Shown piece by piece: positions 18,728-27,179 of a stretch of DNA of 64,000 nucleotides. Within the stretch, counting starts at the first letter, position 1, and the number at the start of each line of letters is the position of its first letter. Made by a program: the position numbers and the translations under genes. Origin of the DNA: Ruminococcaceae bacterium UBA1036 (lineage in GTDB: Bacteria; Bacillota; Clostridia; Oscillospirales; Acutalibacteraceae); NCBI GenBank assembly GCA_002316805.1, contig DCEF01000020.1:1-64000 (forward strand), in the 5' to 3' direction. The notes beneath the pieces are model-generated. The model was not told where the DNA came from and made no database searches. It worked only from the letters and a program-made list of their open reading frames with translations.

Positions 18728-19951
18728 TTATTGCTGTTCCTTCGCCAGGGCAACAAGTATATCGGTTACTTTGTCCATTGCCTGAACCGGAATAAATTCG
18801 AAGCGGCTGTGGTAATTGCAGCCGCCTGTTGGCAGGTTGGGGCACGGCAGGCCTTTCAGCGAAAGCATGGCGCCGTCTGTTCCTCCGCGTATCGGTGTGG
18901 GCGTCAGATTTTTAATGCCACATTTAAGCATGGCTTTTTCCACACGGCTAATGATTTCCATATGTTGTTCTATGACCGGCTTCATATTATAATATGAGTC
19001 TTTAATGTCAAGCTCGAATGTGCCGCTGCCGTATTTTGCATTGAGGTAATCTGCGGCGCGCTTCATGTATGCTTTGCGCGCTTCAAATTTTTCTTTGCTG
19101 TGGTCGCGGATGATGTATTTGAGCACGGCCTTTTCTTCGCAGCCCTCCATGTGGAGCAAATGGTAGAAGCCGTCGCGGCCTTCCGTATGCGCTGGTGTTT
19201 CGGCCGGCGGAAGCATTGAGTTAAACTCCATACCGAAGAGTATAGCATTTTTCATCTTGTTTTTGCCGTCCCCCGGGTGGGTGCACACTCCGTTGACTGT
19301 CAGTTTTGCGGATGCGGCGTTGAAGTTTTCATATTCGTAGTGCCGCACGTCGCCGCCGTCAACGGTATAGGCAAAATCCGCGCCGAAGTTCTTGATATTG
19401 AACCTGTCTGTGCCGCGGCCGATTTCTTCGTCAGGCGTAAACGCAACAACGATTTTTCCATGTGGTATATTTTGTTTTTGCAGAGTTTCGGCAGCAGTCA
19501 TTATTTCTGCAATGCCAGCTTTGTCATCGGCACCGAGAAGCGTAGTGCCGTCGGTTACAATTAAGTCCATGCCTTTGCAGTCTCCGAGGACTCCATACTC
19601 TTCAGGACTCATGACTATATGCTTTTCGGCGTTGAGCACTATGCTGCCGCCGTCATAATTTTTAACGATATGCGGGTGAATATTGGCACCGCTTGCAGAA
19701 GAGCTTGTGTCCATGTGGGAAATCAGCCCGATTACGGGCTGCCTGCTGCCACAGTTTGAAGGTATGCTGCCATAAACATAACCATACTCGTCCATGCGTG
19801 CGTCGGCAATGCCGACGCTTTTCATTTCATTTACAAGATATCCGGCAAACACTTTCTGGCTTTCAGTGCTTGGGCATACGCTTTCAGGCGCGTTTTCGTA
19901 AGAAGTAGTGTCGTATTTCACGTAATTTAAAAGTCGTTCGTAAGCTCTCAT
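18728..19951 (-). CDS. pepT: Peptidase T (tripeptide aminopeptidase, M20B)
   Basis: 407 residues. Zinc-ligand motifs of the M20 family are present: ISHMDTSSSASG, LGADDKAGIAEI, FTPDEEIGRGTDRF (catalytic Glu region) and RGGTDGAMLS. The enzyme removes the N-terminal residue of tripeptides in the cytoplasm. It is convergent with fruA and monocistronic. AAAGGACAATAAAG precedes the ATG. Confidence 0.95.
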   Translation of the reverse strand: MRAYERLLNYVKYDTTSYENAPESVCPSTESQKVFAGYLVNEMKSVGIADARMDEYGYVYGSIPSNCGSRQPVIGLISHMDTSSSASGANIHPHIVKNYDGGSIVLNAEKHIVMSPEEYGVLGDCKGMDLIVTDGTTLLGADDKAGIAEIMTAAETLQKQNIPHGKIVVAFTPDEEIGRGTDRFNIKNFGADFAYTVDGGDVRHYEYENFNAASAKLTVNGVCTHPGDGKNKMKNAILFGMEFNSMLPPAETPAHTEGRDGFYHLLHMEGCEEKAVLKYIIRDHSKEKFEARKAYMKRAADYLNAKYGSGTFELDIKDSYYNMKPVIEQHMEIISRVEKAMLKCGIKNLTPTPIRGGTDGAMLSLKGLPCPNLPTGGCNYHSRFEFIPVQAMDKVTDILVALAKEQQ

Positions 19952-19974
19952 CTTTATTGTCCTTTCTCTCTCGT

Positions 19975-20000
19975 GCCGCCTTAAACCAGGCGGCTTTTTT
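19975..20000 (+). terminator. Hairpin with T tract, opposite to nearby genes
   Basis: GCCGCC, an 8-base loop and GGCGGC are followed by six T on the plus strand. The neighbouring genes run on the minus strand, so it would stop antisense readthrough or act only as a stem in the pepT leader. The function is unclear. Confidence 0.4.
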
Positions 20001-20131
20001 ATACTTTTTTATCATACTCTGTTTTTTATCGTCTGAAAAGGTGCAGCACAGTTTTTAAGCGGCATGGCAAGCCACAGTAATTTTGCATGGCCATGTTTAC
20101 ACGGCAGCATAAGGAATAGCATAAAATTCAT

Positions 20132-21499
20132 TTAAAAACAAGTTGACCATGCGGATTTCAGGCATTGCACGGCGTCTTCAATATTGCCTATCGGTATGCT
20201 GGCAAAGCCGAGGCGTATCTTCCCGTCTTCTGTTTTCTGCACACGCACGCCGTTCTTCATGGCGAGGCGGCAAAGCCCATCGGCATTTTTTTTTGTGTGC
20301 ACAGTCAGGATAAGCGTGAGCGGCGTTTCTTCGAGAAGAATGTCTATTTTTTTACCAAAAGCATTTTTCAGCGCTTTTATAAGCCTTTCGCTTTTTGTGC
20401 CGTAAAGCTTTCTAAGGCGGCGAAGATGCCGTTCCATCTGGCCACTGCGTATATATTCGGCAAGCGCAAGCTGCTCAACTTTTGATGCAGTCTGGTTATA
20501 ATTCGCTGCGCGCGGAAGATATTCTTTCAGCAGCTCCGGCGTAAGCACCATGTAGCCTATCCGGACTGACGGCAGGAGCAATTTTGAAAAAGAACCAAGA
20601 TATACTACGCCGCGCCCGCCCGCGATTCCCTGCATTGCTGGCACGGGACGCGCTCTGTAGCGCAGCTCCCCGTTGTAGTCGTCTTCAATTATAATCCCGC
20701 CACTGCGGTGTGCCCAGCGCAGAAGCTCAGTGCGGCGGCTTACCGGTATGCTTGAGCCAGTGCATATCCTGTTGGAAGGGTTGATGTAAGCGAGGCGCGC
20801 GCCGCTTTTTTCAAGCGCATCCATGCTGATGCCGCTGCTGTCACCGGGCAGCTTCAGCACAGAAATGCCGTAATCTGAAAAAACCTGCTCTGCCTGTGGA
20901 AACCCCGGCTCTTCCATTGCAACGGAACGGCGCCGCTCCATAAGCCCGCAAAGAAGGGAGAGGAGCGGCTGCGTTCCTGCGCCTATTACAATCTGCCCAG
21001 GCGTGGCGATAACTCCGCGCGTGCCGAAGCTGTATGAAGAGAGCGCTTCACGCAGTTCGATTTCACCCTGATGCTCGCCGTATGAGCAAAGGACGTTTTC
21101 ACGGTTAAGGGCGCTGCGCACATTGCGCCGCCATATTTTAATATCCGTATGGCCTATATCGACACAGTCGGTGCCGAAATTATAGCGCACCGCTGGTGAA
21201 ACAGTGCGGTGAAATACGGGCGGCACGGTCCTTCGTGCAGGCCCTTCACGCCTTGCGTCAAGTGCAAAATACCCCCTGTGCGGCGAAGAATGTATATATC
21301 CTTCGACGCATAACTGCTGATAAGCCGATTCGACTGTTGTGCAGCTCAGGTGCAAGTCGTCAGAGAGGCGCCTTACCGATGGCAGGCGGTCGTTTTCCTT
21401 CAGGCCGCCAGACTCCACGGCCGTGCGGATACTGAGATAAAGCTGGCGGTAAAGCGGCACACCCGAGTTCCTGTCGAGCTGGATATAGTCATACGTCAT
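20132..21499 (-). CDS. MocR/PdxR-family regulator (GntR HTH fused to aminotransferase-like domain)
   Basis: 455 residues. The GntR winged helix (about 8-75: GVPLYRQLYLSIRTAVESG and LPSVRRLSDDLHLSCTTVESAY) is joined to a fold-type I aminotransferase domain (about 110-450) with the PLP lysine in GSFSKLLLPSVRIGYM. Family members such as PdxR sense pyridoxal phosphate. It is divergent from two ECF S-component genes, so vitamin B6 uptake is a reasonable target (inference). A 14-bp palindrome lies between them. Confidence 0.9.
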   Translation of the reverse strand: MTYDYIQLDRNSGVPLYRQLYLSIRTAVESGGLKENDRLPSVRRLSDDLHLSCTTVESAYQQLCVEGYIHSSPHRGYFALDARREGPARRTVPPVFHRTVSPAVRYNFGTDCVDIGHTDIKIWRRNVRSALNRENVLCSYGEHQGEIELREALSSYSFGTRGVIATPGQIVIGAGTQPLLSLLCGLMERRRSVAMEEPGFPQAEQVFSDYGISVLKLPGDSSGISMDALEKSGARLAYINPSNRICTGSSIPVSRRTELLRWAHRSGGIIIEDDYNGELRYRARPVPAMQGIAGGRGVVYLGSFSKLLLPSVRIGYMVLTPELLKEYLPRAANYNQTASKVEQLALAEYIRSGQMERHLRRLRKLYGTKSERLIKALKNAFGKKIDILLEETPLTLILTVHTKKNADGLCRLAMKNGVRVQKTEDGKIRLGFASIPIGNIEDAVQCLKSAWSTCF

Positions 21500-21572
21500 G
21501 CTGCACTCCTGTAATAAGATCTGTACTGATTAAATTTTTACGGACTGTATATTTTAATGCAAACAGTTTTCA

Positions 21573-21586
21573 GCTATCATGATAGC
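21573..21586. promoter_or_regulatory. 14-bp palindrome in the mocR/ECF intergenic region
   Basis: GCTATCATGATAGC is a perfect dyad between the MocR-type gene and the divergent ECF genes, about 75 bases from each. It is a candidate operator, not tested. Confidence 0.45.
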
Positions 21587-21658
21587 ACAGAAAAGAAATT
21601 ATGCAACAGCCGCACATAAAGAATTCATGCTGCGGCCCGAAAAAGGAGCGGACTGCAA

Positions 21659-22180
21659 TTGAAAAAAGAAGCTTCATTGCGCCTTGGCGTGATTACTGCT
21701 CTGCTGGGCGCACTGATTTTTATTGTGACAGCCTATGTGCTTCACATACCGACGCCCGCTACCGGGGGATATATACACCTCGGCGACGCGTTTGTCTATA
21801 TTGCGGCAAGCCTGCTGCCTGCGCCGTATGCTGTTACGGCTGCAGGGATAGGCGAGGGGCTTTCGGATGCGCTGACCGGCAGCATAGCCTATGCGCCGTT
21901 TACATTTGCGATAAAGGCTGCAATGGCCCTGTGCTTTACTTCATCAGGCGAAACGATAATCACAAGGCGTAACGCCGCCGCTTCCGCAGCAGCAGGCGTA
22001 ATATGCATAGGCGGCTACTACCTGACCGAAGCTTTCATGCTGCACAGTTTCGTTTCGCCTGTTGCTGAAATCCCGGGCAATGCTGTTCAGGCGACTGCAA
22101 GCGCGGTGGTTTACCTGATTCTTGGCCGTGCACTTGACGGCGCAAAGCTGAAAAAAAGTGTTGCTGCATTTGTTAAATAA
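21659..22180 (+). CDS. ECF transporter S component (TIGR04002-like)
   Basis: 173 residues, about six TM helices. The TTG start at 21659 is supported by AAAAAGGAG about 10 bases upstream. The pattern of an early helix, TGGYIHLGDAFVYIAASLLP and AAGIGEGLSDALTGSIAYAP matches ECF-type substrate-binding subunits that use the shared EcfAAT energising module. The ligand is unknown; the MocR neighbour suggests a B6 vitamer (inference). It lies 18 bases from the second S component. Confidence 0.8.
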   Translation: MKKEASLRLGVITALLGALIFIVTAYVLHIPTPATGGYIHLGDAFVYIAASLLPAPYAVTAAGIGEGLSDALTGSIAYAPFTFAIKAAMALCFTSSGETIITRRNAAASAAAGVICIGGYYLTEAFMLHSFVSPVAEIPGNAVQATASAVVYLILGRALDGAKLKKSVAAFVK

Positions 22181-22197
22181 AGCTGGGGGCAATAATA

Positions 22198-22770
22198 ATG
22201 AAAGTAAAATGCATTTCGAAAAATTCAAATGTTAACCTTGCCGTTACAGGCCTGATGGCGGCTTTGGTATTTATCGCTACAATGTTTTTCAAGGTGCAGA
22301 TACCTGTTGGCGGCGACAAAACGATGCTCGGTTTTGCAAATGTTTTCTGCATACTTTCCGGGTTGCTGCTTGGACCTGTTTACGGCGGCCTTGCGGCCGG
22401 CATAGGCTCATGCCTGTTTGACCTTGTCGGTGGATGGGCTTCCAGTGCGCCTGTTACACTTGTGACAAAATTCATAATGGCGTTCGTCTGCGGAGTGATT
22501 GTCTGGAGCGCAAAAAGCGGCGAAAAAAAGCTTTCACGCGTGATTGTGGGCGCAGTGACGGGTTCACTTACATACTGCGCACTCTATATCGCATACAGCT
22601 GGGCGAAGCTGGCGCTTGTAGGATCAGCATGGCAGGCTGTTAGGCTTCAGCTTTCAGTAAAAATTCCGGTCACGCTTATTAATGCGCTGGTTGCAGATGC
22701 TATAGCTGTTCCGCTTTTTTATGCGCTGCGCAATTCGCTTAAAAGGGCCTTGCCCGATCTTAAACAATGA
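22198..22770 (+). CDS. ECF transporter S component
   Basis: 190 residues with about six TM segments and typical S-component elements (GGDKTMLGFANVFCILSGLLLGP and AAGIGSCLFDLVGG). It is cotranscribed with the preceding S component, with a good ribosome binding site context (AAAGCTGGGGGCAATA). Two adjacent S components under one MocR-type regulator may import two related vitamers. No ECF ATPase or T component is present in the window. Confidence 0.82.
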   Translation: MKVKCISKNSNVNLAVTGLMAALVFIATMFFKVQIPVGGDKTMLGFANVFCILSGLLLGPVYGGLAAGIGSCLFDLVGGWASSAPVTLVTKFIMAFVCGVIVWSAKSGEKKLSRVIVGAVTGSLTYCALYIAYSWAKLALVGSAWQAVRLQLSVKIPVTLINALVADAIAVPLFYALRNSLKRALPDLKQ

Positions 22771-22880
22771 AGGAGCAGGCGTAAAGGCGTGAATATATCA
22801 GCCATTTTTTTCATAAATATTGAGGTATTTGCCAATTGAAATAATGCAATAAACTGGTATGGTTATTACATTATTAAAGT

Positions 22881-22896
22881 ATTGTATAGATACAAT
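22881..22896. promoter_or_regulatory. Inverted repeat upstream of the radical SAM gene
   Basis: ATTGTAT-AG-ATACAAT, a 7-bp inverted repeat about 75 bases before the start codon. It may be an operator. Its arms resemble those of the MarR-type operator at 33382-33402, though the spacing differs. Confidence 0.35.
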
Positions 22897-22968
22897 CCAT
22901 TAAAAAAATGATAAAATTGATTTGTGTATCCACAGTTGCAGTTAATAGTTCAGAAAGGATGATCCGCT

Positions 22969-24384
22969 ATGGAAAACTTTAAAGATAAACTGGAATTCTT
23001 CGGCCTTAAAACCGCCATGAGCTACCTTGACAGCAACCCTCAGAAAAACATTCCTAAACTGCTGGGCTGGCTGGAAAAATTTGATAAGGATGAAAGGCAC
23101 AACAGGTCTTACAAAATACTTGATGAAGCTGTGAAAGACCCGAACAACAACTGGAACCGCCTGATTTCTGGCTTTTACAACAATGTAGATGATGGCTACC
23201 GCAAAAAGTCATTTGAAAACATGTTGATAAACTTCATGGGCGGCAAAAAGATCCATGAAAATGAGGAAAAATATAATTGCAATATCCCATGGGCCATACT
23301 GATGGATCCAACTTCGGCATGCAACCTTCGCTGCACTGGATGCTGGGCCGCGGATTACGGCCATAACCTCAGCCTCAGTTACGAGCAGATGGACAATATT
23401 ATCGAGCAGGGCAAAGAGCTTGGCTGCTATATGTACATACTTTCCGGCGGTGAGCCGCTAATGAGGAAAGACGATATCATCAAGCTTTGCGAAGCACATA
23501 ATGACTGCACTTTCCTTGCATTTACAAATGGGACAATGATTGATGAGGCTTTTGCTGACAATGTCCTGCGCGTGAAGAACTTCGTCCCGGCAATCAGCAT
23601 TGAAGGCAATGAGGAAGAAACCGACTTCCGCCGCGGGAAAGGCACTTATCAGAAAGTAATGCGTGCCATGAAGATTATGCGCGAAAAAAAGCTGCCGTTT
23701 GGCGCATCGCTTTGCTATACAAGCAAGAATGCGGATACTATAGGCAGCGACGAATATATCGATTTTCTTATCAACCAGGGGTGCATTTTCGCGTGGATAT
23801 TCACTTATATGCCTGTAGGTGTTGATGCAGTCCCTGATCTGATGGCGACTGCTGAGCAGCGCAAGTTTATGTATGACCAGATCCGTAAGTTCCGTAATAC
23901 AAAGCCGATCTTCACAATGGATTTCTGGAATGACGGCGAATATGTTAACGGCTGCATAGCAGGCGGTGCTTCGTACCTGCACATCAATGCTAATGGTGAT
24001 ATTGAGCCATGCGCGTTTATCCATTACTCAGACTCTAATATAAAAGACAAAACGATACTGGAAGCGTGCCGTTCTCCGCTTTTCATGGAATACCGCCGCA
24101 GCCAGCCTTTTAACCATGATATGCTCCGCCCATGCCCGCTGCTTGACAACCCTCCGCGACTTGCTCAGATGGTGAAAAAGTCAGGTGCAAAGTCCACAGA
24201 CCTTGTACATCCGGAAGACGCCGACCAGCTTTGCTCAAAATGCGTCGCGGCTGCAAAGAACTGGGCACCTGTTGCAGATGATATCTGGAAAACAAGCGCG
24301 GCAAAAGAGCGCTGCGCAGAGCGCGAAACAAGAGAGAAAAACAAAAAAGAAGAAATTGCAAAAAAAGCAGGCCAGACTGTTTGA
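22969..24384 (+). CDS. Radical SAM protein with SPASM-like C terminus
   Basis: 471 residues. The radical SAM cluster motif is C118-x3-C122-x2-C125 (CNLRCTGC), with the SAM-binding GGEPLMRK after it. Cysteines near the C terminus (GCIAGG, PCAFIHY, CPLLDNP, LCSKC) fit auxiliary Fe-S binding. An extra N-terminal helical part of about 100 residues precedes the barrel. It stands alone; the substrate is not apparent. A strong ribosome binding site (AGAAAGGATG) precedes ATG. Confidence 0.85.
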   Translation: MENFKDKLEFFGLKTAMSYLDSNPQKNIPKLLGWLEKFDKDERHNRSYKILDEAVKDPNNNWNRLISGFYNNVDDGYRKKSFENMLINFMGGKKIHENEEKYNCNIPWAILMDPTSACNLRCTGCWAADYGHNLSLSYEQMDNIIEQGKELGCYMYILSGGEPLMRKDDIIKLCEAHNDCTFLAFTNGTMIDEAFADNVLRVKNFVPAISIEGNEEETDFRRGKGTYQKVMRAMKIMREKKLPFGASLCYTSKNADTIGSDEYIDFLINQGCIFAWIFTYMPVGVDAVPDLMATAEQRKFMYDQIRKFRNTKPIFTMDFWNDGEYVNGCIAGGASYLHINANGDIEPCAFIHYSDSNIKDKTILEACRSPLFMEYRRSQPFNHDMLRPCPLLDNPPRLAQMVKKSGAKSTDLVHPEDADQLCSKCVAAAKNWAPVADDIWKTSAAKERCAERETREKNKKEEIAKKAGQTV

Positions 24385-24431
24385 AGCTGACCTGAGCCGG
24401 TAACTTTGGATTTCTGCCTAATATGAGCCTT

Positions 24432-24465
24432 TGCACGAAGAAAATTTTTCTCCGTGCATTTTTTA
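24432..24465 (+). terminator. Terminator of the radical SAM gene
   Basis: TGCACGAAGAAAA pairs with TTTTTCTCCGTGCA (one mismatch) and is followed by TTTTTTAT, about 50 bases after the stop codon. Confidence 0.85.
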
Positions 24466-24640
24466 TATCTAAAAGGGCATTTTGAATTTATTAGGATGCT
24501 TACGGCTACCGCAATTCCCGGCGCTTTCGCAAGTATCCTGCACATATTCAGTTTCGTAACGAAAAAAAAGCAGCTTAACACTGCTTCCCACTGTTTCCAT
24601 TTTCGGTTTACCCCAACTCTTGGCATAGAGCCTTTTTTAT

Positions 24641-24925
24641 TTACATATCTGGCTTTGCCGTAACCCTTCGTATGCCAATAAAGCAACCTGCAGCAAGGGC
24701 AGCACAGAATACTGCCGCTACAAGGTGCGGGTTTGCGAGCGCAGCATTTTCCGTAACAGTGATAAGGCCAAAAAATACCTTTACTGAGCCTTTCTGAAGG
24801 ATTTCTTTAAGATTGCAGTTGGCAAATATGTAAAATCCGGCCTCCCACACAGCGGCTGCGGCCGCAATGATTCCTGCAGCCGTCAGTTTCGCTTTTCGGC
24901 TGCCCGGCGAATATTTTCCTGCCAT
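24641..24925 (-). CDS. Small membrane protein of unknown function
   Basis: 94 residues from the ATG at 24925, chosen because GGGGGAAGG lies just before it and the product then begins MAGKYSPGSRKAK. A longer in-frame start at 24976 exists. Two hydrophobic segments (LTAAGIIAAAAAVWEAGFYI and AVFCAALAAGCFIGI) flank a polar middle. No family was recognised. Confidence 0.55.
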   Translation of the reverse strand: MAGKYSPGSRKAKLTAAGIIAAAAAVWEAGFYIFANCNLKEILQKGSVKVFFGLITVTENAALANPHLVAAVFCAALAAGCFIGIRRVTAKPDM

Positions 24926-25036
24926 CTGCCTTCCCCCATGAAAATTTGTTTCAATGACAGCATAGCAGAAAATCACATATCAGTCAATTCGCCGTTGCAT
25001 ATCCTGAAAACGAGCCTGCCGCCTGCACATAAAGAA

Positions 25037-25073
25037 GGCGTGCCCCCTGCCTTACTGCGGCACAGGACACGCC
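25037..25073 (-). terminator. Terminator of the SASP gene
   Basis: A long stem (GGCGTGTCCTGTGCC with GGCAGGGGGCACGCC, one or two mismatches) and a 7-base loop are followed by TTCTTTAT on the minus strand, about 40 bases after the SASP stop. Confidence 0.75.
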
Positions 25074-25113
25074 ATTATTTTAATTTTTTTCCAATAAAAT
25101 TACAAGTGCGAGG

Positions 25114-25305
25114 TTATTTCATGTTCTGTTCATAGCTCTTGATCATGTTCTTTACCATCTGGCCGCCAACAGAACCGGCCTGTTTAGACGTAAGGTCGCC
25201 GTTATAGCCCTGCTTCAGGTTAACGCCGACTTCAGTGGCAGCTTCCATCTTGAACTTGTCAAGTGCAGCACGCGCTTCTGGGACAACATTGTTGTTTTTT
25301 GACAT
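25114..25305 (-). CDS. Alpha/beta-type small acid-soluble spore protein
   Basis: 63 residues from the ATG at 25305 (AAAAGGAGTG upstream). It has the SASP signature FKMEAATEVGVNL, which includes the germination-protease cleavage site, and the C-terminal GSVGGQMVKNMIKSYE. These proteins coat and protect spore DNA. It shows that the organism forms spores. The longer in-frame start at 25341 has no ribosome binding site. Confidence 0.93.
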   Translation of the reverse strand: MSKNNNVVPEARAALDKFKMEAATEVGVNLKQGYNGDLTSKQAGSVGGQMVKNMIKSYEQNMK

Positions 25306-25408
25306 AACCAATACACTCCTTTTCAGATTCATTATCCTCATGCGTTTGCCTTACTATTTTGCTGCTCTGCTCCGGATTTATAACCGGAAATCTTTTCAAA
25401 AAAAGGTA

Positions 25409-25948
25409 TCATATTACATATCCGTTTTCGGGGTCAATATCAGACAGGAGCAACACTGCACTCACAAGCAAAATCTGCTCCGGGCTGCGCGGTTTTGAAA
25501 ATTCCACATGAAAGTCACGCGGTTCCTGCATATTTCCGCCTGCTGTTACAAGATTCCTCTGCAGGCTCACGTCAGCACATCCGCTTTCAAGCCCGGCAAG
25601 GCTCAATGTGTCTTTTGGATCCGTCCCGCACGAAACGGCCGTAACCCTGCAGCCATGGAGAAGCTTGGCCACACTTTTGTTGTGAGACGCCATAACACAC
25701 AAAAAATCATCCGGAACAGAAGCAGGCTTTGTCTGCACAATTTTATCCTTTATAACTAAAATTCCGTGCGGAAGTCCGATATCCGGTATCTCGCTGCTTT
25801 CACAAAGCAAATACCCCGCCGGACTGCCACTCTGCACAACGCAGCCCCTACCGACAAAAAATACGCCGCCATAACGTGAAAGCGCCGGAAAAAGCGCTTC
25901 CCTCACAGAAGTTTCATCTGGGCTGCCACAGAGCAAAACAGGCATCAT
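25409..25948 (-). CDS. Hypothetical protein
   Basis: 179 residues, unrecognised. It has a Gly-rich, alternating beta/alpha pattern (GGVFFVGRGCVVQSGSPAG; GILVIKDKIVQ; FLCVMASHNKSVAKLLHG) suggestive of a small nucleotide-binding or Rossmann-like fold, but no defining motif. It ends close to the SASP gene on the same strand. Coding character is fair, with no alternative frame of equal length. Confidence 0.5.
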   Translation of the reverse strand: MMPVLLCGSPDETSVREALFPALSRYGGVFFVGRGCVVQSGSPAGYLLCESSEIPDIGLPHGILVIKDKIVQTKPASVPDDFLCVMASHNKSVAKLLHGCRVTAVSCGTDPKDTLSLAGLESGCADVSLQRNLVTAGGNMQEPRDFHVEFSKPRSPEQILLVSAVLLLSDIDPENGYVI

Positions 25949-26488
25949 AATCTACACACTTCACATTTATCATTTTTAAAAGCAGAAATAGCCGTGCGCA
26001 CTGGCTGTACGCATTCACTCTCTGCAACAGGTTTTACCGCGTGTACTTTTTATTTTATGCTATGTCCGCACGATTATGAATAGTTTTATTTTCCACAGCT
26101 TTTATTATTGCAAAATTAAAATATGACGATGTGCATCATGGGCATATGCGGTTATTTGCTGCTTAAAAAATCAAGCTTTTCAGCAAAACATGTATTTTTT
26201 CTCCCGCGCTGCAACGTAGTCTTTCGCAGGCAGAGTAACGGAAATCAATCCGATACGGCCATTTTACATTTTCAAACCATTTTTATTTTAACAAAAGATT
26301 TCATGAAACGTCCCTGCCGAACATATCAATTTAAAAGCGATTCCCCTTGTTTTGGGCAATTCGAATGTATTCCATCAGGAAAGGTCCGCACCGTTGGAAA
26401 AGGTTCCAAAGAATTCTGGTGCGGCTCGTTTTAAGTGTATATTGAAACCGCAACTTAAGCCGAAAGGCAGAAAGGTTAGGCAAATACT
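25949..26488. other. Stretch without a supported gene
   Basis: About 540 bases between the hypothetical gene and the holin gene. A plus-strand open frame at 26123-26434 has no ribosome binding site and an unconvincing composition. No RNA structure or repeat was recognised. Confidence 0.4.
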
Positions 26489-26947
26489 ATGGTACAGCAG
26501 GTTATTGACGCATTGGTTCCAATACTCATTACCGTTATTGTTGCCATTTTCACAGCTGCCATTAAGGCCGTAGGTGATGCAGGGGTAAACCTAATTAACG
26601 AGAAAGCCGCCGCTGTCAAAGCCAAAGCAAGGCAGGACAAATGGAATCACTGGATGGACTTTTCCCGAACAGCGTGGAATATTGTTGACGAGGAATTTCG
26701 CATTACTCCGAATCTTGACAAAACCATCGCTACTAAACAGGCCGAATTTGAAACGCAGATCAAAAAGTTGATCCCGGGAGTAACGGATGATGAAATCGAG
26801 CAACTCCGGCAGGCCGTTGCGGGTGAAGTCAACAAAGGTAAAGCCGCGATTGAGAGACAGACTGCAGACGAGCGGAGCAACGGCTTAGTGGTAGACAATA
26901 AGTTGCTGACGCAGCCGATTCCTCACACCAGACAGAGGCGCAGGTAG
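26489..26947 (+). CDS. LL-H family phage holin-like protein
   Basis: 152 residues: one N-terminal TM helix (VIDALVPILITVIVAIFTAAI) followed by a charged, mostly helical cytoplasmic-type tail with KQAEFETQIKKLIPGVTDDEIEQL. This architecture matches the LL-H holin family, in which the small membrane protein releases a lysin. No endolysin, tail or other phage gene lies beside it, so it is an orphan, probably a prophage relic or a recruited membrane protein. The ribosome binding site is weak. Confidence 0.7.
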   Translation: MVQQVIDALVPILITVIVAIFTAAIKAVGDAGVNLINEKAAAVKAKARQDKWNHWMDFSRTAWNIVDEEFRITPNLDKTIATKQAEFETQIKKLIPGVTDDEIEQLRQAVAGEVNKGKAAIERQTADERSNGLVVDNKLLTQPIPHTRQRRR

Positions 26948-27023
26948 AAAGACAGGCACAGCGGGATTTTAGCATATATAGACTTTGCAGCAAGCTACAT
27001 TGGCTCATTTCGTAATACAAGAT

Positions 27024-27059
27024 AAGGTCGTCAGGTTGATTTTCCGACGGCCTTATTTT
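27024..27059 (+). terminator. Terminator after the holin-like gene
   Basis: AAGGTCGTC and GACGGCCTT form a stem with one mismatch around a 13-base loop, followed by ATTTTATT, about 75 bases after the stop. Confidence 0.7.
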
Positions 27060-27179
27060 ATTGCTTATCCAATCAATTGATTTTGTAATCTATTTGAACT
27101 CTAATATGCAGACTTTTTCATCTGTTTATTGGATCAAAACGAGAAAGCCCATAAAAAGTGCCGAGCTGTGTTAATAAAA

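Noticed and set aside
26123..26434. Plus-strand open frame of 103 codons upstream of the holin gene
   Set aside because: No ribosome binding site, no recognisable family, and overlapped by another frame ending at 26573.
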